64,000 nt of DNA from Tanypteryx hageni. Taxonomy: Eukaryota > Arthropoda > Insecta > Odonata > Petaluridae. The stretch covers positions 36,274,117 to 36,338,116 of the forward strand of contig CM054113.1 of NCBI GenBank assembly GCA_028673005.1. Reading direction: 5' to 3'. This document shows, in pieces, positions 10,758-22,789 of this stretch. The notes below the pieces were generated by a model. It was not told the origin of the DNA, ran no database searches, and saw only the letters and a program-made list of their open reading frames with translations. Made by a program: the position numbers and the translations under genes. The stretch's first letter is position 1. Every line of letters begins with the position of its first letter.

Positions 10758-11584
10758 ATGGAACGGTGGAGTGATGAGCAACGTGCGTTTGCCGTAGAGG
10801 CGTATTTTAAAAGTGGTGATTCTGCTATAGTCGCGCAAAGAAGATTCCGGACGCACTTCAATGTTGGTCGTCACGGTCGTGCTCCTTCAAGGCCCACAAA
10901 TTGAAATGGGTGAACACCTTCAGAAAATCTGGTCCAGCAATGAAGAAACCGCCAGGACTACCACGGGCCGTTCGCACCCCAGAAAATGTGGAACGTGTTC
11001 GCCAAGCAGTGGAGACAAGCCCACGGCGATCAATGCGTAAGAAAGCAGCTGCGCTCAATATGTCTCTCTCGTCCGTTTGCAGAATTCTAAACATGGACCT
11101 AAGTTTCCACCCCTACAAAATTATGGTCACTCAACAATTGCTGCCGCGTGATTATGCTGCCAGACGAGAGTTTGCCGAGCGAATGCTTGAAGTGTTAGCG
11201 GAAGATGTGATTATCTTAACAAGCGATGAAGCCCACTTCCACTTGTCTGGTTTTGTTAACAAGCAAAACTTTAGATACTGGTCGCCGGAAAATCCACGCC
11301 AAATTCATGAGTTACCGTTACATAGTGAGCGGGTGACTGCATGGTGTGCCGTCAGTAACTTCGGAGTTATTGGCCCTTATTTTTTCGAGGACGCTTATGG
11401 TGTAGCGGTCACTGTTAACTCTGACCGTTATCTTGAAATGGTTCACATTTTTCTTGTACCCGAGCTACGAAGACGACGCATCAATATTCGTCGCATGTGG
11501 TTTCAACAAGATGGGGCAACTGCCCACACTTCAAGAGCAGCAATGGCTAAATTACGTCGCTTGTTTCCGGAACACCTCATTTAA
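10758..11584 (+). pseudogene. mariner/Tc1-type (DUF4817-like) transposase, frameshifted and C-terminally truncated
   Basis: An ATG in a textbook GCCACCATGG context at 10758 opens a frame starting MERWSDEQRAFAVEAYFKSG that stops at 10902. One base back (frame of 10901) the protein continues as KWVNTFRKSG for 227 codons, so one base has been lost near 10901. In order it has an N-terminal helix-turn-helix, a second DNA-binding region (ERVRQAVETSPRRS, then SLSSVCRILN), and the catalytic core with the first acidic residue in LTSDEAHFHLSGFVNKQNFR and the second in MWFQQDGATAHTSR. The family's third acidic block (usually WPPRSPDLxxxDFFLW) is missing because the frame ends at FPEHLI. Total is about 275 residues against about 340-360 for complete relatives. 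It cannot be active. Inverted terminal repeats were not found with confidence. Confidence 0.85.
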
Positions 11585-11834
11585 AATAGAAAAAATGTGG
11601 TTTTTAATATATCTGTCTTTGTCAATGTAAAAGTTTAATTTAATAAATATGTTTTGCTTTTTTTTGCATATCAAGATGAGGTACAATCGGAATTACTGCA
11701 TATTCTGCTAACTGGTAAAAACCCTCGCTTAATGAAAATTATTATAAGATGGCAAGATAGAATACTAATCGGGAATCTTACGTATGATTCAGAAAGTAAA
11801 AATTAGAGCGAGATGAGAGATGATACCAAAGGAA

Positions 11835-11945
11835 GAGAGGAAAGGATGCTGCTAGTAGATGACTTGATGAGACAAGAGAATTGCCAAGAAATGAAGAAGT
11901 CTGCAAATAACAGGACGGCAGGAGGAATCCGGTGTATGAGTTTTA
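11835..11945 (+). pseudogene. 3'-terminal fragment of a CFDP2-type LINE
   Basis: On the plus strand RMLLVDDLMRQ then MKKSANNRTA..IRC resembles the C-terminus of CFDP2-type LINE polyproteins (basic stretch, RMxxxDDL, then KRRAxxRExWR). It is a short relic on the opposite strand to the large LINE at 1.4-6.2 kb. Similarity is weak outside these residues. Confidence 0.4.
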
Positions 11946-12814
11946 AAACGTTATGGGCTGCATTGGGAATACTACCTAGATAGTTGTCACATCAAGTGAA
12001 AAAGTTCATAAATAGAAAATTGATTCACGACGTGCACGGGAGCATGCCCATTAGGGCTAGTGTCACGGCCGTCAATGACGTAAGTAAAGTCGTTTTGGTC
12101 GTCATCTCACGAAGTCCTTAATCAGTTCATGACAACGAAACGGCGAAGAAGACTAAGGAGACTTTTTCAAAGTTCATAAATCGCGATAAAGTTAATCAAG
12201 TGAAGAAGTGAATAATGTTTTGAGAAATTAAGGTTGTTTCATCTAATGTAGCTATGAAGTAAAAAGAAGTGAAAATTGCTGCCGAATAGTTAATAAATGC
12301 ATTGTGAAGATTGGTTTTTTTATCTAATATACCTGTGAAGTGTAGTGAAAAAAGTTATGAAACAAGTGTTTGCAGTGAATTAAACGCTATGAAGAAGTTT
12401 TACGTTAAGTGATTTCCGCTGAAAAATGAAGGTTCTTCGAAATATGGAATCCAGAGCAGAAGTCAAGGACTAACGAGTTAGTTAGGATTCGCCGATGGAA
12501 GTGAATGTTTGTTAAGGCCAGTAATTAATCTACGCAGATGGCACTCCCAACGATGGACGACGGACGACGCTCCGGCCTCAACGAAGGGTAGAGGACATTT
12601 TTTTGTAACTGACGGTCAACTAACGCTGAACTAACACAACGTAGAATTAGTGTGGATGGTCTACGCAACAGAACAGCTGTTCGCGTTGGTCTCTGATCTA
12701 TTTCCTGCGTTCTAGGCGCGAGCTGTTTTCACGTTAGGTGTTAGGGGGCGCGTACTTTTATTTGGTTCTTATTAGTTATCTTAAGATTATTAATTATTAA
12801 CATCTTACTAACAA

Positions 12815-12816
<2 letters not shown>
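11946..12816. other. No gene recognised
   Basis: The stretch is rich in GTGAAG/AGTGAA words and in GC around 12540-12750, with no long frame. It could be the untranslated leader of a degraded element; neither terminal repeat nor primer-binding site was found. Confidence 0.3.

Positions 12817-12861
<45 letters not shown>
12817..12861. repeat. (TA)n microsatellite
   Basis: About 22 uninterrupted TA dinucleotides. Confidence 0.95.
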
Positions 12862-12862
<1 letters not shown>

Positions 12863-13764
12863 GCTATGAAACTTTTTCTGGCTTATTTGGATTCGGAGTC
12901 CATTAAATCGCAACGCATATAAGAAAGGTAAGTATAGTTTAGGATATCTTTTAATGTAATCAATTTTCTAAATTTGCCCGATGAAATGAAACGAGTCTTT
13001 TTAAATTATATTTTTCAGAACCCCTTCTTAAAGTGGTGTAACCAGAATGTTCTTCAGCTCTACTTCGATCCTGATCGTAAACTTTATTTATGGTGGATGG
13101 GTTGTAATCAGATGAGAATTCTTATACATAGTAGTATTCCGTTCCTCTCATATTTGAGCCTAATAATATTACCTTATTATACACCATGTACTCTATATTC
13201 ATCTCGCAATTCATACTTAACATTTTTTGGTTGACGTAGGGGGATTAATTCATTAGTAGTGGTTCTTTATTGACGCTCGCGTATCGCATTTTAAGGTGCG
13301 ATAGGTTCGGTGGGTCATATGAAAGTTTAAATCTGAATTTACTGAGATTCTGTTATTTGTGTACCCCGTGGTGATTTAGAAACAGTTTTTATAGTTAAAA
13401 ATTGAGTAAGAAAGATTTTATGTAATAATTTGGAATAATCTGTCGTAACTTATAATGATCGCTTTCTCATAATTGCTTTCGGACAGTTTGTGGTCGCGCC
13501 TCGGGCCCATCACGCAGGCTGAGTTTTCCAGCATAAATCATAAGATTTCGTGCATTAAAACTCTTAGTTGTGCGTTTCAGAGCCATTGGTTATCGCCAAC
13601 TTTTACTAAATTCGGAGTCTCACGCCAGCCAAAAAAAATCCTTACACGTTACCAAGACTAATTTGGTATGATGTTTAGTCCATGTGTCTGCATACTTGTC
13701 ATTGCATAGTACATATCCATATTCGTATTTACACTGCAAGCCACAAGAGGCTTTTAGTTAGTAG
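12862..13764. other. No gene recognised
   Basis: AT-rich; the longest frame (86 codons at 12974-13234) has no family similarity. It ends at the left edge of the hAT element. Confidence 0.3.
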
Positions 13765-14181
13765 CAGTGGCGTCGCGTGCCCATTTAGGTTGGGTGTGCT
13801 TTTATTGGGGAGGGGGTTATGCAACCCGCGCTACAAAATTCACGTGTTAATTTGAGCGTACGATTGCATTTTTATCGACGTGTGAAAGTTTTAAGAGAGC
13901 ATAGCGCAGCAGCGCTCTTCTTAATTGGTCTAATGCAATTAATCGTAGAATAATTTTGAATACTTTAATTCAGTAACTGATATAATTAACGCTTCGTTGT
14001 GAGAAGATTAGGATATCATTGGCAAATACTAGAGTGAAGCACGAATTATCTGTATTTTTCTACGATTTTTAAATATGTACAACTATATAATACGCACAGA
14101 AATCTGAAAAAGTAATCACTTAGGAAAATATTATTTTCCCGATTGAATCAAAGAAAGGCTTAAAAAACTCATTTTACTTAC

Positions 14182-16517
14182 TTATTTATACACCAGTTCC
14201 AATCTCCTGTTTTGCCTTAGGAATTGTGTTAGCACATCATCATAAAATGAAGGTCTTTTCTTCAGTTCCACCAGCAATGTCTTTTCAATGGCGAGTGAAC
14301 TTAGGCCGCATAACCTTTCCTGAGTTTGTGTTTATTTATTTATTTATTTAATTAAAAAAGGTCCATAAACAGCCAAATTTTGGCCTTTTACAATGGATCC
14401 GTAATATAACAACATAAAATAACAAATAAAATAAATTAAATTAACAATCGTGGAACAGATATTAAATTGTTCCAAACAGGAAAATGCAAAAACAGAAACA
14501 TATATTCCTCTATAACACGTATGTATTCTCTTCATAGCCGAAAAAGAACGCTCGACTGTAGCAGTAGAACTCGGAATCGTCATGATAAGTTCCGCTAATT
14601 TATAAATTTCCTTGAATGCAACCTGAAGCCGATTTTCTTGCATGAATTTTAATAGGTGATGCACTGGTTTCCTCGCAAATTCATCAGAAGAAAAGAGCAC
14701 TTTTAGTTCATTTTTAGGCGAACGTAGTCAAAAACTGGTCCGTAGAAATCCTTTAATTTTTCTAGAATACCATCAGGAAAAGTTTTCGCATACTGATCAT
14801 ATCTTTCGCTACAAAGGAGTTGAAAAAACTCAAGTTTCGAAAGTGAAGAGTATCTTTCTTCCATCTCCAGGCACATGCAGTCGACTATTCTCTGGTATAA
14901 TCGAAGGCACGCGCTCTTCTCCTCTTCTATAGATCCTTTTCGTCTTTTAGGCTTCGACTCCTCAACCGTATGCTTTTCCTTTGCAGAAACCCAAATATCA
15001 TCAAATCCATGTTCCTTGTCATTCCTAAGCTGTTTCATAGTATCATGCACCTTTTTACAACAGTACAATATGTCATAGGATGATGTTTGCAATATATTAT
15101 TCAAAACATCAATATAGCCAAACAGAACAGAAAAAATTTCTAACAGAAAAATTGTTTGAAAATCTTGCAAGAAATACAAAAAACCACGAGCTTTGATTAC
15201 AGCATCCACGTCCCATTCCCCAGAATTCTCCACAATATGTTAAAAAAATTCAATAAGTTGACTTCTGTGGCGTTTTACTGTGTTTGATAAACGGGAAGTA
15301 AAGTTCCATCTGGTTGGTGCGATGGAGGGTAATTTTTTAGCAACAAAATCTTGCAAAGCATTTACTCTTTTCGATGATTTAGAAAAATATGCTGCCAATC
15401 CACTGATAGTTTGGAAAAACAATCTACATTCCTTGATATTCGAGAGGCTTTGCTTCAGAACTAAGTTCAAAACGTGAGCGTAGCAATGCGTAAATATTGC
15501 TAAAGGATAGGCCTCGATAACTTTACTCTGCAACCCATTAATATGTCCACTCATTACACAGGCACCATCATAAGTTTGGCCGACCAACTTGTCCTTAATA
15601 TTAAATTCCTCAACTCTGTTTATGTTTATGGACAAAACGAAAAACAGTTGATAGCTGCGATTTCGACATGACATCAGAAGTTTCATCCAGAAGAATGGCC
15701 ACAAATGTAGCGGAAGAAATTTCTTTCTTTATAGCATCTTTAACCACATCAGATATGGCATTAATGATATCATTTTGTACTGTGGGAGAAGTTCCTCGAA
15801 ATATAGTCGATGCCTTTAAATGACTGTCTAAAAGAGGATCATACTCACGGAGCACATTTAAAAATTCTATATAATTCCCTCGGTTGGCTGAATCTTCAGA
15901 CTCATCATGACCTCTCAAAGGAAGCTCTTGCTTAGCCAAATAACATACAGCATCAATTAATCTTTTTAAAAGGTCTCTATTATTCTTTACTTGTTCATTA
16001 TGACGACTAATTTAAACTTTTCTTTGGCTGTCAATGAGAGTGTCAATTCTTTGTTTTCCAAACATCTTAAGATTTAAAAATGACTGAACATGTGGTTGGG
16101 AGCGCTCATGTTGTTGCACTGCTGCAGCTAAATGATTAAGATCGGAATACCCGTGCTTATTCCAAACACTTTTCTCTTTGGAGAATAATAAACAAGGCCA
16201 ACAAAAAGTCTTGACCGCACTTCACATCCAGTTAACCATTCTACTGGACCGTATTGTGAAACAGAGAAATGTCTCATGTACTCAGTTTTTGCATCTTTGT
16301 GCTTGCACAGTAAATTTGGAAGAGGAGGACGAGGCTTACCTTCTTCGACTATGTTCATACAATCCGCAAAAGCTCTGGCAGAAAACGGGGCATTCAGTAC
16401 ATCGTCAACACTGTTTACCATTGTAAATATGGGCAAAAAGTTATAAATTATATCTAAAAAATTATAAATATATGTTAAAAACTTGTCTAAATCGGTGTCA
16501 TAAACACGTCGGTTCAC
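14182..16517 (-). pseudogene. hAT transposase (TTF zinc finger, DUF4371, hAT dimerisation), multiply broken
   Basis: Reading down the minus strand: a TTF-type zinc-finger region (MRHFSVSQYGPVEWLTGC, then WPCLLFSKEKSVWNKHGYSD after a frameshift near 16195), LNHLAAAVQQHERSQPHV, a stop near 16015, then a DUF4371-like part (LAKQELPLRGHDES, NYIEFLNVLREYDPLLDSHL, FVAILLDETSD with the catalytic Asp region), a frameshift near 15650, YDGACVMSGHINGLQ, FTHCYAHVLNLVL, a stop at 15240, a linker to 14703, and the dimerisation region (LIMTIPSSTATVERSFSAMKRIHT). After a 175-bp insert the C-terminus resumes as TQERLCGLSSLAIEKTLL and ends RRLELVYK with its stop at 14182. At least four disabling lesions are visible. 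Relatives include transposon-like ZMYM1 proteins of arthropods. Confidence 0.85.
14332..14509 (-). mobile_element. Short retroposon-like insert in hAT C-terminus
   Basis: The hAT protein breaks after KRIHTCYR and resumes at TQTQERL. The intervening 175-180 bases are unrelated and end, on the minus strand, in an (AAAT)n tail (14332-14352, TTTA repeats on the plus strand). A simple-repeat tail fits a LINE or SINE 3' end inserted in the same orientation as the transposase gene. The exact edges and target duplication are unclear. Confidence 0.55.
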
Positions 16518-16993
16518 ACCTTACCCCACGCACGCAAAACAGACGAAACTCAAAACAAAAACAGCATCTCATGACAAGTAACAACGTTGAATTGGATTGC
16601 TTCACACAATAGCCAATCACAACCGCTAACTACTTCTGGGTGCTGTTGTCTCAGCGCACACCCTGCCACGCCTTCTGGACGGTTTAAAACCACAAGGAGG
16701 CTAAGAATTTGACCCGCTGCGCCATCTGTACGTATGTTTAAAGGGCTCAAAGCTGCTCGTATTACTTACCGCACACCCGGGCTATTAACGTGAATGTGAT
16801 ACAATGTTTACGCGCCGAAACTTCTCTTCTTCATGAAACATTGTATATTGGATTTGATTTTAGGAATCACGCGAAGCCAGAAAACGATTAGGGGAGTCTT
16901 TAACGGGAATAAATGCAAAAATATAATATCTGTGACACTGCGAATCCGTGGGTGTGCACCGCACACCTAGCATACCCTGAATATACGCCCCTG

Positions 16994-19900
16994 GAATATG
17001 GCTGCTTGGTAATTGAAATCCACTATAGTAATAAAAATTTTTATGATTATAGTGTTTAATAAATTTATTAATTGGATTCTAGCCATAATGCGAGACGGAT
17101 AATGCTTATTTTCAAGTATTTCAACTTCCAAACGAATTCATATAACCTCACATTGTCTTTAGGTTCATCACATTCTTTCGTATTAATCTCTCCTCAAGCA
17201 GTACATAGTAAAACCGATTGCTCGGAATCCAATGCAAAAGCCGATGAAACTCTAACGCAGTTAATTATGGAATCCGAAGTCGAGTGAACTCTATTTAAGA
17301 AAGTTTTCAGTCGCGAACTTTCAAATATTTGAAACGCTGATCGCGAATATTCTTCTCTAATTTTGGAGAAATGTCTAAGGTGTTGCATTAGCGAGACTAG
17401 ATTGCCTATCTCGCTATTTGTTTCTTTAATGCTGTGATGATGCATTGCTGAAGAAGCATCTCTGGTAAACGACTATCTCGAAGTATTCCGACAATAGTTC
17501 TTAATGTGTAGATATAGCAAAGATTGTTTGGTTAATAAATAAATAAATTGTATTGAATACAATTTCGGAGATATTGTCACAAATCAGTGAATTAATTTGT
17601 TCTCTCAAAAAATGTGGAAATTTAATTTATAATGGATCTCAGAGTCTTTGGGAAATGCAAATCTCTAATCGTGCAATTTTTGCATCATGGCACTTCTCTA
17701 TCAATTTTTACTGGTATTAGTCTGAGTAAGGTCGCATTTTTTCTTTCCTGTAAATTATATCCGAGATATTTAGCGCCCGAAGAAGAATTTTGAGGCAGCG
17801 CTCGTATATCGTATTGGATGAACTCCAACCTGTCAAAATGCGTCAATTTTTCCATAAATAAAATTATAAATTTATCCTCAGTAAAACGGGGATGGGAATC
17901 GTTTCCATTGGGTGGAAAGTTTTGTAAGCGCTCGAAGAGAAAGAGTTTGAGTGAGGAATATATGTGTAAGCGTATAAAAGAGTTATGTTCGAGTTTGGAT
18001 CTGAGAGACGTCGATTTTAACTATGCCTCATTGGCTCTTGGCGCTAAGCTCGAGGCTCGCCGTGATCAGTAAAAACGCCCCTGTTAATTATTCACGGATC
18101 CCTTAATGGAATTGAAGGCACGGGTTGGTTATGAATAAGAATCCCGTGTCATCCCATAAAGAACGTGCGTGACGATAAATGACTCTTGTAAAGATCCATC
18201 CTGATATTTTTCCAAAAAACTAAAACAGCCATAAGTAGTTCTGTTATGCTGCTCGTTCATTTTGCTTTTTGATCTTATCCGATACTTTTTTGTTGCAGTT
18301 ATGTATTTATTATTTTTTATACGTTATGATTTTAACGACTCATATTTATTCATGTCAGGCACGATTTTTGGAAAAATTAAAACTTGGGAATCGTATTCCG
18401 CTAAGTATTAAGACGGATAAGGCTAGGTAGGTTCTTAAAATTGAATCGAAGAGGTGATCACCACTCTCCTTTCTTGAAGTGGGTGGAAAATTCATAATTT
18501 TTGGGCATTTCGAGATTCCTGCATTAACATATAATTCGATTAAATTATTTTTTTAGCACCAGAATTTTCCTCATGATTCATGGAAACCTTTTGCTTCAGA
18601 GTTATCGTTTCTTTTTTTTAGTATTCGCATATCGGAAATATGGATGGATAAGAAAGCTTTGGCTGTAAAACAGCAGAGATTGTAAAAGGAGAGTGGCTTT
18701 CGTCAGCTGTTAACCCTGACCTACGCTCCTTATATAGTTCTTCTGCATGAGCTCTTTTTTCTTCATTTCGGTATACTAAAGATAACTTCGGGATTGTGGA
18801 CGACACCAAAGTCAATAATTCAAAAACTTTCTTTCAACACAATGGCCGTACTAGTCGTTAAGAATGCATCCTCTTGCGTTACGGACAAAAATTAACTCAC
18901 TAAAGTGAAGCATTTATTGGCGACTAAGTCGCACGATAATTTCGCTGTCTTATCGTAGTTGCGAATCATATCGAATCGTAGAATCATGACACAATAAGTA
19001 CTATTCGCACTCGCAAATTTGTGAATTTACACGAAAAAGCTTTCTGTTTTATGACGATTCGTTACTTCCTACATTAAAATGCCATTTCAACGTATTAAAT
19101 TGTACTTGATCGACTTTATAAACTAAATAGTATTTATTCTTTTTAGCAAGTAAAAATAAATTCTTGTTTCTCGTTGTATCGCCTAAAGCGATAAAATTTT
19201 AAAACGTAATTGTTCGGTATAAACTGCCTTTCTGTGAAAAATATAATTTTGTATTTTACGTTTTTAACTGCTGTATTTTTTACAAATCTGATAAATTAAT
19301 CATTCTGACTATAACAGCATCGTAAAATTCAAGTTCGGTAGTTTTGAGGGTAGTTCTTAATAAATAATGTTATGGTGAATAAAGTAATAAGGGAGCTTGT
19401 CGTGATTTGATACTGAGTGATATTTTTGCCTCGTCTGCTCTCCGTAGATTAATTTCGCGCATTCTTGAAGATTATTTCTTCTTCGGCTTTACTTTAGTCT
19501 AATCTTATGAAGAAAATCTTCTGGTCTTTCATTTCAGCATGTTTACAACATTTATATTTTATACGTGTGTCCTCATTTTATATGCGCTGGAATTATTACT
19601 CATTTTCTTTTGCTGTAATGTGAGCATACTCTTATTGTATATCATAAAAAAATGATTCCACTATTCTATCACAGAACTAGTGCAACTGCCTGTCTAAAAG
19701 AACGAGTATGCATGAGTAAAGTATTAAATTAAAACATCTCTCATTCACTCCCTCTCTCTCTTCTCCCTCTAACAAATGTCGCTATCTGTAATCACAAATG
19801 GAATTACAAATCTAGCTCATTGTTTATATAGATGATTCATTTTAATAATTGAAAATCACCCGAGAAATGAAATTGTTAGAAACTAATTGTTTTACTATTT

Positions 19901-20671
19901 CAGTCGTAGTTTATACAGTAAGTATTTCATGATTGCTGTGCATGTTTCGTTGCTTAACCGAAAGTATTGGATATATTTAGCTGCGTAGAATTGATAAGAA
20001 TATTGAAAAATATTGAAGTGGTGAATTGGAAATATAGAAGACTATTGAGGATTTTATGCATCATTTAATATGTTATTGAAGAAAATCTCGAAATCATAAG
20101 AGGAGAAAGAAAAGTCCTTGGACTGATTGACGCCTTGAAAAAAAAAGAGAATTATAAACCATATGGATGCAACGGAGAGTGTGAAGATGTGGTTTAATCA
20201 CGGGCTTGTCTGCAGAGAGATTACCAACGATGAATGATGGTGAAAGAGGTCATAAAGTTAATATTTGTTTATCTTTGGAGTGTTTATCTATTTTCTTCCG
20301 TACACAAAAAATTACAGTTCTCTTTCATTTATAAATTGTGACTGCCCCGGGAATATTTTATTCGTTTCGTTATATTACTTCGTTCTCAATGCGTGTAATT
20401 TCATATAAAAATGCGGTAAACAGATCCCGGAGAGGGATCATAATTAAGGACGTGCTAGAAGGAAAAAGAGAGAGGAAGGAAAAGGTTTCAACTGATAGAC
20501 GACTTCAAAGGGAACGAGAGCTACAAAGAAAGGAAGACAATTGCGAATAGCAGAGACCTGTGAAGAGCCAGGTTTAGTAAATAACAATCACAGATCTTGA
20601 TACGGATATTATCTATGACGATGAAACGGAGGCGTCTAAATTTTAATTTAATGGTTGGTTTTGTGCTCATG
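16994..20671. other. 3.7 kb without recognisable genes
   Basis: AT-rich unique-looking sequence. Frames reach 83-84 codons (17194-17445 minus, 17818-18072 plus); the latter is Ser/Lys/Arg-rich and unlike any family I know. A pyrimidine CTCTCT patch occurs near 19740-19770. No repeats shared with the rest of the window were noticed. Confidence 0.3.
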
Positions 20672-21727
20672 ATGCCTCGTCCACACCTGCATACATTTGC
20701 CCGCAAACAAACATACAAATGTATAAAAACTGTTTGAAACTTGTTTGAAAAGTCTTTGCGGGCAATTGTTTGTCGACTGCTCTCCATGTTTGTAAACAAA
20801 AGCCCAAGGGCATCTGCCTTCCAGCCGGAATGTAAAACACATACAATTACCCGCAAACACGTGCAGGTCTGGACGTGTTTGCGGACAAAGGTTTGTCGCA
20901 GTCAGTTGGCTGAGCGCCCCCTCCCGGTATTGTTTACCTGCTCCGTTATCCGATTTATTCTAGTTTATTTAAAGATGTGGAGTGTACAATCGACGCTGTC
21001 TTTGATAGAAGACTTGCATAGTACTCCGTGCTTATGGGACGTACAATGCGCGGATTATAAAAGCCGTACAAAAAAGGCCGACGCCTTTGAATGGTTTTCG
21101 AAAAAGTATGGTGTGAGCTCAGCAGAAATAGAAAAGAAAATTCAAGCCCTGAAGAATCAGTTCCGTCGGGAACGCAAGAAACTGGTGGACTCTAAACGAA
21201 GCGGATCGTCTCCAAAGAAGGCTCAGTGGTTTGGTTACGGGGGATTATTATTTTTGCTTCAGGGATACGAGTCCAGAGGAGGTCGTTCAACTGATGATAC
21301 AGCTAATACTGAAGAAGTCACTGAGGTATGTGTGTAAAGTCATCCTTAAGAAATTTCTAAATCCAGCTCCATCTTCGAAGTTTAGGTCTTTGAGAAGATT
21401 TTCTCCACATCCAGTCCCTTCCTTTAAAACTTACGTGTACACCACCGCCTTCGCTTATTTTTCTTATCACCACTAGCACCACTTATAGTCAAATATATAT
21501 AACCAGCACAGATACCCACAGCTGCTTCACTCACCGCCATGGTGTTTGCAACTGAGTGTTTGTAGGTGTGGACACGCTACAAACTACATACAAATGTTTG
21601 TAGACTTTGGAAAAACGTTCAACAAATGCCCAGGACTTTTGTCACGGGCAAATATTTTTTACCAATCGTCAATAAACTTGCGTATAATTTGTTTGCGGGC
21701 AAATGTATTCAGCTGTGGATGGGGCAT
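20672..21727 (+). mobile_element. Harbinger-like element carrying a MADF gene only
   Basis: Long terminal inverted repeats are visible. The left reads ATGCCTCGTCCACACCTG then CATACATTTGCCCGCAAAC; the right, read inward, is ATGCCCCATCCACAGCTG then AATACATTTGCCCGCAAAC. They match over about 45 bases with few differences. CAT(GA) occurs at both edges and may be a short target duplication. Further copies of GCAAAC/GTTTGC motifs follow inside both ends (about 20750-20890 and 21595-21710), forming a subterminal array. The only protein is a MADF/Myb-type DNA-binding frame. Harbinger/PIF elements normally pair such a protein with a separate nuclease, so this copy would depend on an enzyme in trans. 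The superfamily is inferred from the MADF gene, not from a nuclease. Confidence 0.65.
20975..21337 (+). CDS. MADF (Myb/SANT-like, ADF-1-type) domain protein of a transposon
   Basis: The 120-codon frame from the ATG at 20975 starts MWSVQSTLSLIEDLHSTPCL and contains one MADF domain at residues about 7-95. Its landmarks are LIEDLHSTPCLWDV, DYKSRTKKADAFEW, KYGVSSAEIEKKIQALKNQF, RRERKKL and the closing W-GYGGLLFLLQGY. These domains bind DNA; in Harbinger-type elements they recruit the nuclease to the terminal repeats and help nuclear import. The frame is also open upstream to 20741, but that part reads through the terminal-repeat region, so the internal ATG is preferred. GAG|GTATGT at 21326 is a good splice donor, so the last four codons may be intron and a second exon may exist. 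No frameshift is visible, which makes this the best-preserved transposon protein in the window. Confidence 0.6.
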   Translation: MWSVQSTLSLIEDLHSTPCLWDVQCADYKSRTKKADAFEWFSKKYGVSSAEIEKKIQALKNQFRRERKKLVDSKRSGSSPKKAQWFGYGGLLFLLQGYESRGGRSTDDTANTEEVTEVCV

Positions 21728-22646
21728 GACAATTTATACCAAAATGATGGAAGATGCGTTGCTGTGTCACTTTCATTAAATTTGCACTAGTTTCTTTTAT
21801 TTGGTTATCATTTGAATTTACGTGTTAGAACAAAATTCAAACTTTCAGGAGAGTCATAATAGTTGATTTTTACTTACAAGTCTTTAAATGTTCAATTTTG
21901 TACGTAGAGATAAAATTTTGATTTTAACTTAATTTAAATGCAATCTTAATGTTAGGGCATTAATATTTTGTTTATCATAATTATCATTATAATAATTACC
22001 ACTGCTCCATTTACAATTTAATCAATATTTTGTTTAATTATAAATCCCACATTTTCACGTGATATCTGGATAACTTATTACTGTAGAAGATAACCTCTAC
22101 GTTCTTTGGACGTGTTCACGGAAATGAATTATTTAATAGTGCTTCTATTTCTCTCTACTTAATCGGTCTTAACGCTTTTATAAACTTTGCCATGTACCTT
22201 ATCTATATTGGAGCTATAAACACGAGCATACAAACGTATTCGGGTTGCTTCCGCTAGGGTCGCCACCATCTGATTCACTAAAATTTCCGCAACAATAGCA
22301 CGAGTAAAAAGAGCGCAGCACTAACCCGACCAACTTTCATCCGCTGACGGCGTAGTTTTCGACTCTCATCTTCTCACATCCTTTTTACGAGTCATCAGTT
22401 CGCTACACGTGCGCAAGCCGCAATGAATGGAGGAGTAATTTTTAAATTAATCCATCTTAATTCCCTTTGTGATTGTGTGTTAGTGATTAATCTGGGTAGC
22501 TATTTGGCAAATGGAAAACCTTCTAGAAAAAGACCTAGCTCCTCATAGCAGCCCGTTCCTTTTCTTCTCCCTCTTTCTTCTTTTCCCATCGCCTCAGACG
22601 TCCGTAATTGGGTTTTTGCTCTTCGTTTCCCTCCCACGAAAGGCGG
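21728..22646. other. No gene recognised
   Basis: AT-rich to about 22200, then more mixed composition (22200-22430). No frame above about 60 codons was recognised. An arthropod initiator-like ATCAGTTCG occurs near 22395, without a TATA box at the usual distance. Confidence 0.3.
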
Positions 22647-22659
22647 AGGTCAAAGGGGA
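22647..22659 (+). promoter_or_regulatory. DR1-type nuclear receptor site candidate
   Basis: AGGTCA-A-AGGGGA: two half-sites spaced by one base, the arrangement bound by HNF4/RXR(USP)-type dimers. The second half-site differs from AGGTCA at two positions. It is the first of three nuclear-receptor-like sites within 155 bases. Confidence 0.4.
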
Positions 22660-22708
22660 GGGGGGGAGCCATGGGTGATAGACAAAAACGGCGAGGTAGG
22701 CGAGTTTA

Positions 22709-22725
22709 AGGTCAGGAAGAGGTCA
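22709..22725 (+). promoter_or_regulatory. DR5-type nuclear receptor site candidate
   Basis: Two perfect AGGTCA half-sites are separated by GGAAG, a DR5. Perfect direct repeats of the half-site are unlikely by chance at one position in AT-rich DNA. No occupancy can be inferred. Confidence 0.45.
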
Positions 22726-22789
22726 GCATTAATCCAAACCCTTTCCATCAATCGCACCAATTGTTATATTTTCAACTTCTTTTTTTGTC

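Larger units (their letters stand above)
13765..16993 (-). mobile_element. hAT superfamily element, ZMYM1-like, about 3.2 kb
   Basis: The ends are CAGTGGCGTCGCGTGCCC at the left and CAGGGGCGTATATTCAGGGT read from the right, the imperfect CAGnGGCGT inverted ends typical of hAT. Both ends are followed by GTGTGC-rich subterminal sequence (TTGGGTGTGCTT at the left; a GTGTGCACCGCACACC palindrome at the right). The 8-mers outside (GTTAGTAG and GAATATGG) do not match, so the target duplication has decayed or one end is displaced. Inside is a minus-strand transposase (14182-16517), itself broken by a later retroposon. Confidence 0.75.
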
